DNA of 33,097 bases, from positions 1 through 33,097 of the forward strand of contig JADHUV010000031.1 in assembly GCA_016784355.1 (NCBI GenBank). The letters run 5' to 3'. Below the pieces are notes generated by a model, which saw only the letters and a program-made list of their open reading frames with translations, searched no databases and had not been told where the DNA came from. Source of the stretch: Nitrospira sp. (GTDB lineage Bacteria; Nitrospirota; Thermodesulfovibrionia; UBA6902). The position numbers were made by a program, and so were the translations under genes. Positions 8,101 through 16,729 of the stretch are shown piece after piece. Position 1 is the first letter of the stretch. Every line of letters starts with the position of its first letter.

Positions 8101-8412
8101 TATAGCTATCCTTTCATTTAATTATATCTGTCCTGTCTTTTTCAAGCTGACTAATACAGTGGTGAACACAAAACCTCTGATCTGGAATATATATTTATCA
8201 TTATTAAAACGCCCCTTAATATTTATGACTTGTGAGAAACCCAACAGACGCTTTACAAAGGCACTGCTTCTTTCTCAAAATACTTATCGAACACCCTCCT
8301 TTGAACTCCTGTTTTGCATCGCACACATAATAAAGGTTATATTGTATCTATTCTTTCGTTGCACCCGTTATAACAGTGGAAGATTAATTCAGACAGTGAG
8401 CTATGTAACTAA
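8101..8412. other. Intergenic stretch without a supported gene
   Basis: This is AT-rich sequence between the decayed gene and the radical SAM gene. Short frames here look like noise. The only signal is a possible plus-strand promoter at 8314-8342. Confidence 0.5.
8314..8342 (+). promoter_or_regulatory. Possible sigma-70 promoter of the radical SAM gene
   Basis: TTGCAT (8314-8319) and TTATAT (8337-8342) are separated by 17 bases, about 70 bases upstream of the ATG at 8413. Both hexamers deviate from consensus. Confidence 0.35.
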
Positions 8413-9711
8413 ATGAAAATACTGCTTATATTACCAAAACATGCCGGTGGATTTTTAGGAGGCGTCTCTAGCAGCGGAAAGGCCGGCTTTGCACGCCTGA
8501 GCCTTACGGCGCTGGCCGCCGTCACTCCTGAAAATATTGACGTTAGAATACTTGATGCCAGAGTAGAAGAGGTTGATTATAATGCCTCCGTCGATCTGGT
8601 GGGCATTACAGGGTTGACCTCTGAAATACCTAATGCCTATGAAATGGCCGATGGATTCAGAAGCAGGGGGACAAAGGTTGTAATGGGCGGGGTTCATGTC
8701 TCAGCCTTACCTGATGAGGCCCTCTTGCATGCAGACAGTGTAGTCGTCGGAGAAGCCGAACTTGTGTGGAAAGATCTTATAGAGGATTTCAGGCAGGGGT
8801 ATCTCAAAAAGATATATAAGGCAGATGATTTCATCGATATGAATACTATTGCTGCTCCGAGGCGATCTTTGCTTAACAGGGATATGTATACATCCTTCAG
8901 CACCCTGCAGGCAACGAGAGGCTGTCCATTTAAGTGCGATTTCTGTACCGTGACAACCTTCTTTGGCAACACATACCGGCAGCGACCTGTAGAGGATGTG
9001 GTAAATGAGGTGAAAGGCCTGTCGGACAGCAACGTAGTATTCCTTGATGACAATATAGTAGGCAAACCAAAGTATGCCAAAGAATTAATGAAGGCCCTGA
9101 TCCCCCTGAAAATAAAATGGGGAAGTCAGGGATCCATTACCATAGCAAAGGATGATGAACTCCTCTCTCTTTACGCACAAAGCGGCGGGCAATATATCTT
9201 TATTGGTTTCGAGAGTATTTCTGCAGAGAACCTCGACGATGTCCAGAAAAGCTGGAATACGATTGAAAACTATGAAAAGGCTATAAATAAAATCCATGAT
9301 GCAGGAATAGATATTATCGGAAGTTTTATTCTGGGACTGGATCAGGATGACAAGTCATCTTTCAGAAAGATGCTGAATTTCCTGATAAAAAGCGGGATAG
9401 ATTGTGTAATGTTTCATGTGCTGACTCCTTTGCCCGGAACAAAGTTATATGACAAACTTGAAAATGATGGTAGAATTATTGACCGCAACTGGGCGAAATA
9501 TCATACAGGCGCTGCCGTATTTAAACCCGCGCTCATGACACCTGAGGAACTTCAGGAGGGGTATTACTGGATCTATAGAGAGTTTTATTCCTATCCCAAT
9601 ATGTTAAAACGAATTCTCAGAAGCCCTAAAAATCTTATATACAGGGCTGCTATTAATTTAAGTTATCGCCGCAAGGCAATGAAACTGCCAAAACCCAAAC
9701 TGACTTTTTAG
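8413..9711 (+). CDS. B12-binding-domain radical SAM protein
   Basis: This 432-residue protein combines an N-terminal cobalamin-binding-like Rossmann domain with a radical SAM TIM barrel. The first domain (about 1-135) includes VDLVGITGLTSEIPNAYEMA and KVVMGGVHVSALPDEAL, and no DxHxxG lower-axial-ligand motif is seen. The cluster motif ATRGCPFKCDFC gives C171, C175 and C178, which bind the 4Fe-4S cluster that cleaves SAM. The C-terminal part (MFHVLTPLPGTKLYDKL and onward) matches the DUF4070-type tail of this group. Known relatives modify lipids, hopanoids, peptides or bacteriochlorophyll; the substrate here is not predictable. The ATG lacks a good ribosome binding site. It stands alone, about 130 bases before the FKBP gene, which has its own promoter. 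Confidence 0.9.
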   Translation: MKILLILPKHAGGFLGGVSSSGKAGFARLSLTALAAVTPENIDVRILDARVEEVDYNASVDLVGITGLTSEIPNAYEMADGFRSRGTKVVMGGVHVSALPDEALLHADSVVVGEAELVWKDLIEDFRQGYLKKIYKADDFIDMNTIAAPRRSLLNRDMYTSFSTLQATRGCPFKCDFCTVTTFFGNTYRQRPVEDVVNEVKGLSDSNVVFLDDNIVGKPKYAKELMKALIPLKIKWGSQGSITIAKDDELLSLYAQSGGQYIFIGFESISAENLDDVQKSWNTIENYEKAINKIHDAGIDIIGSFILGLDQDDKSSFRKMLNFLIKSGIDCVMFHVLTPLPGTKLYDKLENDGRIIDRNWAKYHTGAAVFKPALMTPEELQEGYYWIYREFYSYPNMLKRILRSPKNLIYRAAINLSYRRKAMKLPKPKLTF

Positions 9712-9771
9712 ACATTGCAGGAGTTGTAGATTTGATCTCAGATATGATACTTTCGATTGCTCTGAAGAAGG

Positions 9772-9800
9772 TCGACATTTAATAACAATGCATTTATAAT
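9772..9800 (+). promoter_or_regulatory. Sigma-70 promoter of the FKBP gene
   Basis: TCGACA (9772-9777), a 17-base spacer and a perfect TATAAT (9795-9800) place a start near 9807, about 33 bases before the ATG at 9840. Confidence 0.6.
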
Positions 9801-9839
9801 ATTCCCTGATCATAAACACTAACTATTCATGGAGGATAA

Positions 9840-10526
9840 ATGAAATTACCAATTACCATTATGAGCATTTTTTTATTGGCTGGTGCAATAAATGCAGAAG
9901 GAGGCAATGATTTGAAAACAGAGAAGGATAGAGTTAGCTATAGCATAGGTATGGATATAGGCGGCAATTTGAAAAGCCAGGGAATCGATATAGATCCCGA
10001 AATTCTGGCACAAGGTCTTGTAGATACATTTAAGGGAGAGAACACCAAACTGACTCAGGAAGAATTCTCAGAAGCAATGACCAATTTCCAGAAAAAAATG
10101 ATGGCAAAACAGGCCGAGCTGCAGCAGGCAGCATCTGGTAATAATGCTAAGGAAGGGGAGACTTTCCTCTCCGAAAATAAGACCAAAGATGGAGTAGTTG
10201 AACTTCCCAGCGGCCTTCAGTATATAATCGTCAGCGAAGGTTCAGGAGACTCACCTAAGGCAACTGATACAGTTTCAGTTCACTACAAAGGCACTCTCAT
10301 TGACGGCACAGAGTTTGACAGTTCATACGGCAGAGGTGAGCCGGCAGAATTTCCTGTCAATCGTGTAATACCCGGATGGACAGAAGCCCTTCAGCTAATG
10401 AAGCCAGGTGCCAAATGGCAACTCTTTATCCCCTCAGACCTCGCATACGGTGAACGTGGAGCTGGAAAGATGATCGGACCTAACTCTGCTCTTATATTTG
10501 ATGTTGAACTTCTGGCAATAAAGTAA
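9840..10526 (+). CDS. Exported FKBP-type peptidyl-prolyl isomerase (Mip/FkpA-like)
   Basis: The protein is 228 residues. A short signal peptide (MKLPITIMSIFLLAGAINA) is followed by an N-terminal dimerisation domain, about 25-90 (KDRVSYSIGMDIGGNLKSQG, then MTNFQKKMMAKQAELQQA). The catalytic FKBP domain runs from about residue 118: LPSGLQYIIVSEGSG, VSVHYKGTLIDGTEFDSSYG, VIPGWTEALQLMKPGAKW, YGERGAGKMIGPNSALIFDV. This order matches Mip, FkpA and FklB, periplasmic or envelope isomerases that speed proline cis-trans isomerisation and help fold exported proteins. A GGAGG ribosome binding site and a well-formed promoter precede the gene, and a large hairpin follows it. Confidence 0.93.
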   Translation: MKLPITIMSIFLLAGAINAEGGNDLKTEKDRVSYSIGMDIGGNLKSQGIDIDPEILAQGLVDTFKGENTKLTQEEFSEAMTNFQKKMMAKQAELQQAASGNNAKEGETFLSENKTKDGVVELPSGLQYIIVSEGSGDSPKATDTVSVHYKGTLIDGTEFDSSYGRGEPAEFPVNRVIPGWTEALQLMKPGAKWQLFIPSDLAYGERGAGKMIGPNSALIFDVELLAIK

Positions 10527-10539
10527 TTAAAAGTGCGCA

Positions 10540-10589
10540 GGGTCAGATTTTTCGCCGTGAGAAATATCTCACTGCTAAAGATCTGGCCC
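10540..10589 (+). other. Nested hairpin after the FKBP gene
   Basis: An outer nine-base-pair stem (GGGTCAGAT 10540-10548 with ATCTGGCCC 10581-10589, one G-U pair) encloses an inner perfect GTGAGA/TCTCAC hairpin (10557-10572). No T-run follows, so it may be an atypical terminator, an mRNA 3'-end stabiliser or a small repeat element. Confidence 0.45.
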
Positions 10590-10662
10590 GGGGCTCATCC
10601 GCAATAAAACCACGCAATAGATTATCTCCATCCAGGCTGTAGTGTTCTTCTTTTTTAGCATC

Positions 10663-10730
10663 ATAGCAATGCTATTGTTATGCACTATATTGCATTAATG
10701 CATAATGATGCATGCATTATATTGCATATA
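10663..10730. repeat. Cluster of TGCAT-based palindromes upstream of prp operon
   Basis: Within 68 bases are ATAGCA-A-TGCTAT (10663-10675), TGCATTAATGCA (10691-10702), ATGCATGCAT (10708-10717) and two direct copies of TATATTGCAT (10686-10695 and 10718-10727). The cluster precedes the prpB remnant and the prpC operon. A multi-copy regulator site is plausible; simple AT-rich repetition is the alternative. Confidence 0.5.
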
Positions 10731-10800
10731 AATACTACATATGACTGGGACTTCCCCATAACCTATTAAAATATATAAGTTCTTTTCTCGGGCAGCAAAT

Positions 10801-11091
10801 TTGCGATATACTTTCATAATGATTACTTCTCCTATAAACATAAAAGAAAATACAATTGAATCAGCAGGTTCAAAATGCCGCGATACAGGAGTGTCTATGG
10901 TTATCTATCCCTTGTCAGCATTTCGTGCTATGGGCAAGTCAGCTTTTATAATGTATTATGCTATAAAGGGAAGTCTCTCAGACACACGTTATAAATATGT
11001 TGCAGACTCGGGAAGGTATATGCAGCTTCCCTGATTACCTTTATTTGAGCAGAAACTTGATACTATCTTTCAAAAGGAGGAAAGACAATGA
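10801..11091 (+). pseudogene. prpB: prpB remnant (2-methylisocitrate lyase C-terminus)
   Basis: From about 10801 a single frame reads GVSMVIYPLSAFRAMGKSA, then KYVADSGRYMQLP, a TGA at 11032-11034, then in the same frame [14 protein letters not shown]. These match in order the C-terminal end of PrpB, which I recall as (M/V)YPLSAFRAMNKAAL, MQTR and YEQKLDALF. The N-terminal barrel with the KKCGH catalytic loop is absent; an in-frame stop lies at 10759 and upstream sequence is AT-rich and repetitive. The frame closes at the TGA inside the ATGA that also starts prpC, so the original prpB-prpC overlap survives. PrpB normally cleaves 2-methylisocitrate to pyruvate and succinate. This copy cannot, so that step must be supplied elsewhere if the cycle still runs. 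Confidence 0.75.
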
Positions 11092-12245
11092 GCAGCGATA
11101 TAATAGTTGAGACAAAGAAGGTTAAAAAGTCAGTTGCACTTTCAGGAATCCAGGCAGGAAATACAGCGATCTGTACAGTAGGACGTTCCGGTAATGACCT
11201 GCATTACAGAGGGTATGACATTGTAGAGCTTGCACAAAAGTCCACATTTGAAGAAGTGGCATATCTGTTGATTCACGGCGACCTGCCGAGTAAGGGGATA
11301 CTCAAAGACTATATGAGAAAGCTGAAAAGTCTGCGGGGACTGCCGGCAGAGGTAAAGGCCGCACTAAAGCACATTCCTGCAGCAGCCCATCCTATGGATG
11401 TCCTCAGGACCGGGTGTTCAGTAATGGGGACTGTAATTCCTGAAAAAGATGATCAGAATGTCGAGGGTGCCAGAGATATTATAGACAGACTCATAGCCTC
11501 CTTCGGTTCGATGCTTCTATACTGGTGGCACTACAGTCACAATGGCAGAGAGATAGAGGTTGAGACAGATGATGACACTGTTGCCGGACATTTTCTGAAC
11601 CTGCTTCATGGGAAAAAAACTTCAAAACTGCATGAGAAAGCACTGGATCAATCACTCATTCTTTATGCCGAGCATGAGTACACGGCATCAACATTTGCGG
11701 CCCGTGTAATCACCGGAACTCTCTCCGATGTTCACTCAGGGATCACCGGAGCAATAGGTGCATTGAGAGGTCCGAAGCATGGTGGAGCCAATGAGGCGGC
11801 CCATGAGATACAGCGCCGCTATAAGAATGCAGATGCTGCTGAGGCAGATATAATGGCCCGCGTTGCAGCCAAGGAAATTATCATCGGTTTCGGACATCCC
11901 GTTTATACCGTAAGTGACCCGAGAAACCCGATTATCAAGGATCTTGCAAAAAATCTATGCAAAGACGGCGACAATATCGGCCTCTTTGATGTAGCAGCCC
12001 GTATCGAAACCGTAATGAAGCGGGAAAAAAATATGTTTGCAAACCTGGACTGGTACTCTGCTGTTTCCTATCACATGATGGGCGTACCTACAGCAATGTT
12101 CACACCGATATTTGTTATCTCCCGTACAACTGGATGGGGCGCACATATTATAGAACAGAGACTGGACAACAAGATAATCAGGCCGTCGGCTAATTACATA
12201 GGTGAAGATGACAGGAAGTACGTGCCTATAAAGGACAGGAAATAA
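11088..12245 (+). CDS. prpC: 2-methylcitrate synthase (citrate synthase family)
   Basis: This 385-residue protein condenses propionyl-CoA with oxaloacetate in the methylcitrate cycle. It has the type II citrate synthase fold with catalytic residues H231 ([11 protein letters not shown]), H270 ([15 protein letters not shown]) and D321 (NLDWYSAV). [15 protein letters not shown] and the SDPRNP segment are typical of PrpC rather than GltA. The AAGGAGG ribosome binding site lies within the prpB remnant, whose frame ends in an ATGA overlap. prpD follows after three bases, which supports methylcitrate rather than citrate synthesis. Residual citrate synthase activity is common in this family. Confidence 0.92.
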   Translation: MSSDIIVETKKVKKSVALSGIQAGNTAICTVGRSGNDLHYRGYDIVELAQKSTFEEVAYLLIHGDLPSKGILKDYMRKLKSLRGLPAEVKAALKHIPAAAHPMDVLRTGCSVMGTVIPEKDDQNVEGARDIIDRLIASFGSMLLYWWHYSHNGREIEVETDDDTVAGHFLNLLHGKKTSKLHEKALDQSLILYAEHEYTASTFAARVITGTLSDVHSGITGAIGALRGPKHGGANEAAHEIQRRYKNADAAEADIMARVAAKEIIIGFGHPVYTVSDPRNPIIKDLAKNLCKDGDNIGLFDVAARIETVMKREKNMFANLDWYSAVSYHMMGVPTAMFTPIFVISRTTGWGAHIIEQRLDNKIIRPSANYIGEDDRKYVPIKDRK

Positions 12246-12248
12246 CAT

Positions 12249-13691
12249 ATGAGTTCACATATATCTAATGTAAGACCTGAACCTGACAGCGTTCTGTCGG
12301 ATATCGCCGATTACATATGTGATTATGAAATCACCTCTGACGAGGCCTTCGATACTGCCAGAAACTGCCTCATAGATTCCCTAGGCTGCGGATTTGAGGC
12401 ACTGGATTATCCAGCCTGCACAAAACTGCTTGGACCGGTTATTGAGGGATCGACGGTTCCAAACGGAGCACGGGTGCCGGGCACAAACTTTGAACTTGAT
12501 CCGATTAAAGCAGCGTTTGATCTCGGGGCAATGATACGCTGGCTTGACTTCAATGACACCTGGCTCGCAGCGGAGTGGGGGCATCCGTCAGATAATATCG
12601 GCGGAATTCTCAGTGTAGCCGATCACCTTAGCCGCAAGGCCGTATCAGAGGGAAAGGCCCCGCTGAAGATGAGAGATGTGCTTATAGCCATGATTAAGGC
12701 GCATGAGATACAGGGTGTTATTGCACTGGAAAACTCATTTAATCGCATTGGACTGGATCACGTGGTTTTGGTTAAGGTTGCTACAACAGCAGTTATTACC
12801 AGGATGCTGGGAGGATCAAAAAGTCAGATAATAGATGCCGTATCCAATGCCTGGATCGATGGCCAGTCCCTCAGGACATATCGCCATTCCCCGAACACCG
12901 GACCAAGAAAATCCTGGGCAGCAGGAGATGCGACCTCTAGAGGCGTAAGACTCTCGATGATGACCATGCAGGGAGAGATGGGGTACCCTTCTGCACTAAC
13001 AGCGAAGACCTGGGGTTTTTATGATGTGCTGTTTAAAGGCGAGGAGTTTAAATTTCAGCGGCCTTACGGATCTTATGTAATGGAACAGATTCTGTTTAAG
13101 ATATCATTTCCAGCAGAATTTCACTCACAGACAGCGGTAGAATGCGCTATACAGTTTCATCCATCTGTTAAAGACCGTCTTGATGCGATCAGGAAAATTG
13201 AGATCTCAACCCATGAATCAGCTATCAGAATCATTGATAAGAAAGGCCCTCTAGATAATCCGGCTGACCGCGATCACTGCATACAGTATATGGTTGCAAT
13301 CGGCCTGATATTCGGAGAACTCACCTCTGCTCATTACGAAAATGATATCGCTGCTGATCCGCGTATTGATCGCTTGAGAGAGAAGATCATATGCAATGAA
13401 AACCCTGTCTATACACAAGACTATCTTGATCCGAATAAACGTTCAATCGCCAATTCTATGCAGATATTTTTTGAAGATGGCTCTAAAAGTGAGCAGATCG
13501 AGGTAGAGTATCCAATCGGACACAGGCGGCGCAGAAATGAAGGGATACCTGAACTTGTTAAAAAATTTAAGACTAATCTTGCACGACGATTTCCTCAAAA
13601 ACAGCAGGATATAATACTAAGTGTATGCCTTGACCAGAAAATGCTCGAAGATATGGCAGTAACTGATTTTGTTGGTATGTTTGTTATCTAA
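12249..13691 (+). CDS. prpD: 2-methylcitrate dehydratase, MmgE/PrpD family
   Basis: The 480-residue length is usual for PrpD, which removes water from 2-methylcitrate to give 2-methyl-cis-aconitate. Family segments include [72 protein letters not shown] and [15 protein letters not shown]. The H of FNDTW...GHPSDN and the [10 protein letters not shown] region form the conserved pocket. It begins three bases after the prpC stop, so translation is probably coupled. No acnD/prpF pair is visible, in keeping with the PrpD-type dehydratase route. Confidence 0.93.
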   Translation: MSSHISNVRPEPDSVLSDIADYICDYEITSDEAFDTARNCLIDSLGCGFEALDYPACTKLLGPVIEGSTVPNGARVPGTNFELDPIKAAFDLGAMIRWLDFNDTWLAAEWGHPSDNIGGILSVADHLSRKAVSEGKAPLKMRDVLIAMIKAHEIQGVIALENSFNRIGLDHVVLVKVATTAVITRMLGGSKSQIIDAVSNAWIDGQSLRTYRHSPNTGPRKSWAAGDATSRGVRLSMMTMQGEMGYPSALTAKTWGFYDVLFKGEEFKFQRPYGSYVMEQILFKISFPAEFHSQTAVECAIQFHPSVKDRLDAIRKIEISTHESAIRIIDKKGPLDNPADRDHCIQYMVAIGLIFGELTSAHYENDIAADPRIDRLREKIICNENPVYTQDYLDPNKRSIANSMQIFFEDGSKSEQIEVEYPIGHRRRRNEGIPELVKKFKTNLARRFPQKQQDIILSVCLDQKMLEDMAVTDFVGMFVI

Positions 13692-13715
13692 TAATTTAAG
13701 GAGGATATAAATATC

Positions 13716-14195
13716 ATGGCTAGTACCACTAAAAAGACTACGGTAAAAAAGAAGACTACAATAAAGGAAAGCAGGAAGGCCGCTTTTACCGCAAGAACAG
13801 AAAAGGAAATCACAGCAACCTTCCTTGATGGAGTAGGACTCACGGCCAAGGTCGCCTCAACCCTGGCAGCGGAAAACGTAAACATACTGGCCGGCACTGG
13901 CTACTCAGCGAGCGGATTTCGCCGCATGGCAACCTTTACCCTGATCGTTGATGATCTGGAAAAAGCAGAGAAGGCCCTCTACAAGATCGGGGCGGATAAC
14001 ATACAGGATCAATCAGTAATCCTTGTTGAGACAGAAAACCAGCCGGGCGCGCTTGAAGAGGTTTCAAGTATTATTGCCAAGGCCGGGATTGCAATTTATT
14101 ATTTTTATGCTACCACCAGCTCAGGAAAGACTGCTACCAGTGTATTTAAGACTGCCAATGATAAGAAGGCTATCAAGGCATTAAGCAAGGCGTAA
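13716..14195 (+). CDS. Two-ACT-domain protein with Lys/Thr-rich N-terminus
   Basis: This 159-residue protein starts with a basic tail (TTKKTTVKKKTTIKESRK) of about 25 residues. Two ACT-like ligand-binding units follow: about 30-95 (ITATFLDGVGLTAKVASTLA, MATFTLIVDDLEKAEKALYK) and about 101-158 (ILVETENQPGALEEVSSIIA, IYYFYATTSSGKTATSVFKT). ACT domains bind amino acids or other small ligands and control an enzyme or transcription. There is no catalytic domain. It sits 24 bases behind prpD with a strong AAGGAGG ribosome binding site, so it may sense a metabolite of propionate catabolism or modulate PrpC/PrpD. That role is inferred from position. The basic tail could bind nucleic acid or an acidic partner. 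Confidence 0.8.
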   Translation: MASTTKKTTVKKKTTIKESRKAAFTARTEKEITATFLDGVGLTAKVASTLAAENVNILAGTGYSASGFRRMATFTLIVDDLEKAEKALYKIGADNIQDQSVILVETENQPGALEEVSSIIAKAGIAIYYFYATTSSGKTATSVFKTANDKKAIKALSKA

Positions 14196-14206
14196 GATTA
14201 CATTGC

Positions 14207-14230
14207 CGGGGCGTAGTCTGCTGCGCCCCG
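14207..14230 (+). terminator. Hairpin at end of prp operon, weak terminator
   Basis: CGGGGCGTAG / CTGCGCCCCG forms a ten-base-pair stem (one G-U) with a four-base TCTG loop, 12 bases after the ACT gene. It is followed by ACACTATTATATTT, not a clean T-run, so termination may be partial. Sequence 14231-14481 holds nothing else I can support. Confidence 0.6.
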
Positions 14231-14481
14231 ACACTATTATATTTCTAATTCAAATACCTTTCGCTTAATACACGAAATAATATGATTTTAGTGATTTGCA
14301 GCCTGGATGGAGCAAATTGAACAAATTCCCGAATCGCTTGCAAGCTCAGCAACCACCTGACAATTATGTCCTGCATAAATTTATCACCGAAATTCGTTAT
14401 AATAACAGCAGGTTACATCACCATTAAATTATAATTCCCATTATATTTAAGGACTTTACACCATTACCCGAGTAGAACTAT

Positions 14482-15348
14482 ATGATGTTTATGCGCACTT
14501 TTATATTTACAGCAACAATTCTGATCCTAGCGGCAAGCAACACTTATTCAGATTCCGCTCAGAGCAACGCTCTTAATATCCCTCACAAATACGGTCGGGT
14601 AATATACAGCACAAACCACAATAGTCCAAACCAGCTTTATATTATCGGTATCAGTCACCGAGACTCAATTCACCTTAAAAATAGCAGCAACACTGTACAA
14701 TCCCAAATTGAAACCTTCAGAATAGCAGAATGGCTGATCCAAAACAAGGGAATCTCCATGATCCTGCCGGAAGGTTACTTTTCCAGTTCGCAAAGACATA
14801 CTGCACCGATCGATCGCTCAAAAAATTCACCTCTTAATATTGAGATACTGCAGGAAAGACTTACAGACGAATCTGTATTTACAAATGCTGAAATGCTGCT
14901 GAGAGAAAAATATGGCATATTGAGCAGGCAGATTGAAGACTTAAACATGTATCAGGCCGTCTCGGCAAAGATGAAAGAACTTAAAATATCCCGGAATGAT
15001 TTAATTGAGTCCCAATTTATAATCTCAGAGCTTACATACCTTCAGAATAGAAGAACCGCTAATATGCTTCAGCAAATACCTGATATTCTGGATAAAGAAT
15101 TAAAGCGAGGGAGTATCAGCAATAAACAGGCCCTGCTCACAATTGGAATGAATCATATTTCTGAAATTATAAAATATCTCAAACAAGGCAGGATAGAAAT
15201 TGCATCGCCGTTATTTATGTCATATAAAGACTTCTATTCAGAGCTGCAATTGAGAGATAATAATTATGGGGTCTCCGTAATTATTCCTGAAATACTCGCA
15301 AATGATAATGAGCTTATAAAGTTAGTCATGCTGGATGATATCCAATAG
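14482..15348 (+). CDS. Exported TraB/ChaN-superfamily-like protein
   Basis: This 288-residue protein has a signal peptide (FIFTATILILAASNTYS). The mature protein opens YGRVIYSTNHNSPNQLYIIG followed by ISHRD, a GxxH motif (GISH). Then come ETFRIAEWLIQNKGISMILP with E (LPEGYF), and a second GxxH late in the chain (LLTIGMNHISEIIKYL). Two GxxH motifs and an internal Glu are the pattern of the EreA/ChaN/TraB (TIKI) fold, whose members include heme-iron binding proteins and metalloproteases. I see no close family name. The start has only a weak ribosome binding site and no clear promoter. It ends in a gap with a bidirectional terminator shared with the convergent LamG gene. Confidence 0.6.
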   Translation: MMFMRTFIFTATILILAASNTYSDSAQSNALNIPHKYGRVIYSTNHNSPNQLYIIGISHRDSIHLKNSSNTVQSQIETFRIAEWLIQNKGISMILPEGYFSSSQRHTAPIDRSKNSPLNIEILQERLTDESVFTNAEMLLREKYGILSRQIEDLNMYQAVSAKMKELKISRNDLIESQFIISELTYLQNRRTANMLQQIPDILDKELKRGSISNKQALLTIGMNHISEIIKYLKQGRIEIASPLFMSYKDFYSELQLRDNNYGVSVIIPEILANDNELIKLVMLDDIQ

Positions 15349-15580
15349 TTTCAAGACTCAAACTTGCAAGCAATCCAGCAGACCAAAAAGGCGCCATATT
15401 TAGCCTCTCACACCACCCGATGAAAGAATCATGTAACAGGAAGGATTTCCAAATTGATGCTCTTACAGCTCTCACCTATCTATACTATATCTCAATTCAC
15501 TGCCAATCAGTCACAGTCTAGTAGTTTTCTACCTGGCAAGGACATATATCTTTTAAATACTACGCCATGCAGAAGACATA

Positions 15581-15610
15581 AAAAAAGAGGCGCACTAGCG
15601 CCTCTTTTTT
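15581..15610. terminator. Bidirectional rho-independent terminator
   Basis: AAAAAAGAGGCGC-ACTA-GCGCCTCTTTTTT is a near-perfect palindrome with T-runs on both strands. It lies between the convergent genes ending at 15348 (plus) and 15630 (minus). The rest of 15349-15629 shows no gene. Confidence 0.92.
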
Positions 15611-15629
15611 TTAATAAACAACCTATCTC

Positions 15630-16631
15630 TTAATCAAGGAGAGGATACAATGTAATATTTGGACCAGCAACCCAACCACTGGACATATTAGAACTTAATT
15701 CACCTGCTCCAAAACCTGCCCAGTCGACAACACCATTACCGGAACCCTCATTAAATCTGAAATAATTAAGAAGATCTGCACTATCACCGCCGCAGGTACT
15801 AGTATCATTGCTAAGCTCTCGATTCATACAAGCGTTTATCTCAGAAACTGTGCGAGCAGTTGTCCAGAATCGTGCCTCATCAATAACAGCATCCAGCGGA
15901 GTACTGATTAATACAGTCGTATCCATAGGAGGAGTTCCTGATTCACCAATCGTGCCAACTGTAACAACCTGACTTACCGACGTATTTTCTGCAAACTTTG
16001 ACAATGTCGTCGAACAGTTATTGAAACTACCATCTATATAAATATCCAAATGAGGTGTCTGTGCCATTACTGCAGTGGTACAATTTGAAGTAACAGCATG
16101 TGAATGTACCTCATTTACAAGTACCCCGGCTATATGTGTCCAAACATTCTGCACCAAGGTTGCAGTGCCGGGAACGATGCACTCTGTTGATGAAGCACTT
16201 AACCGAGTGCAACCCGGCGGAGTACTGGTGACCGAACTTGTAACAGACTTATACCTTACACCAAATTTTGGTACGCTGCCTTTAATAAATAATGCAGCAC
16301 CTCTGCTATCCATGCGACCAATTATTCCGCCCGAAGTTGACGTCGACTTGCTTTTAACCCATGCCTCAAGTGTTAGTTCTTTATCCGTTAAGCTGTATGT
16401 TTTTGCAGCATGAATTCCGGTAACTATATTAGTATTTTCAGTAAGTACAGCACCTCGTAAGCCGTTATTGGTAAGACTGAAATCAAGAGCAAACTGACCA
16501 GTTTCAGGATCAGTAACTTTCAACTGAGGTCCTACACCGCAACTGACAAGGACAAAAATCCCGACCACCATTAATATCGCCACCGCAAGCAATATGGATA
16601 ATCTATTTTTCACCTGAGCATATCTTTTCAT
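15630..16631 (-). CDS. LamG-domain lipoprotein
   Basis: The 333-residue protein has a signal peptide with the lipobox LVSC (C31), so it is predicted to be lipid-anchored. From about residue 75 it has a concanavalin A-like LamG_3 jelly roll: KELTLEAWVKSKSTSTSGGI, NVWTHIAGVL, HLDIYIDGSF, DAVIDEARFWTTARTVSEIN and LLNYFRFNEGSG. Such domains bind carbohydrate or protein ligands at the surface. Six or more cysteines in the mature part (SNCTTA, NNCSTT, NACMNR, STCGG) could form disulfides. It has a strong AGGAGG site and its own consensus promoter. It is the last gene of the minus-strand glycan region, so it may bind the surface polymer made there. That function is inference. Confidence 0.82.
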   Translation of the reverse strand: MKRYAQVKNRLSILLAVAILMVVGIFVLVSCGVGPQLKVTDPETGQFALDFSLTNNGLRGAVLTENTNIVTGIHAAKTYSLTDKELTLEAWVKSKSTSTSGGIIGRMDSRGAALFIKGSVPKFGVRYKSVTSSVTSTPPGCTRLSASSTECIVPGTATLVQNVWTHIAGVLVNEVHSHAVTSNCTTAVMAQTPHLDIYIDGSFNNCSTTLSKFAENTSVSQVVTVGTIGESGTPPMDTTVLISTPLDAVIDEARFWTTARTVSEINACMNRELSNDTSTCGGDSADLLNYFRFNEGSGNGVVDWAGFGAGELSSNMSSGWVAGPNITLYPLLD

Positions 16632-16697
16632 TAATCTTGCCTCCTAAGTCTTTATATATAGTTATTCCGCGAAATTTCCAAAAGGGAATGATATGAA

Positions 16698-16727
16698 ATT
16701 ATACGAAATCATCCAAAACTCTGTCAA
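16698..16727 (-). promoter_or_regulatory. Consensus sigma-70 promoter of the LamG gene
   Basis: On the minus strand a perfect TTGACA (16722-16727), 18-base spacer and perfect TATAAT (16698-16703) are present. Transcription would start near 16691, about 60 bases before the ATG at 16631. The -35 starts just past the stop of the upstream gene. Confidence 0.8.
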
Positions 16728-16729
16728 GC

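Noticed and set aside
8413..9711. Radical SAM gene as maturase for the sulfatase-like enzymes
   Set aside because: It has a single CxxxCxxC cluster motif with a cobalamin-type domain and lacks the Cys-rich SPASM region of sulfatase maturases; it is also far away and on the other strand.
10663..10730. CRISPR-like or tandem repeat array
   Set aside because: The units are short, palindromic and overlapping, without regular spacers.
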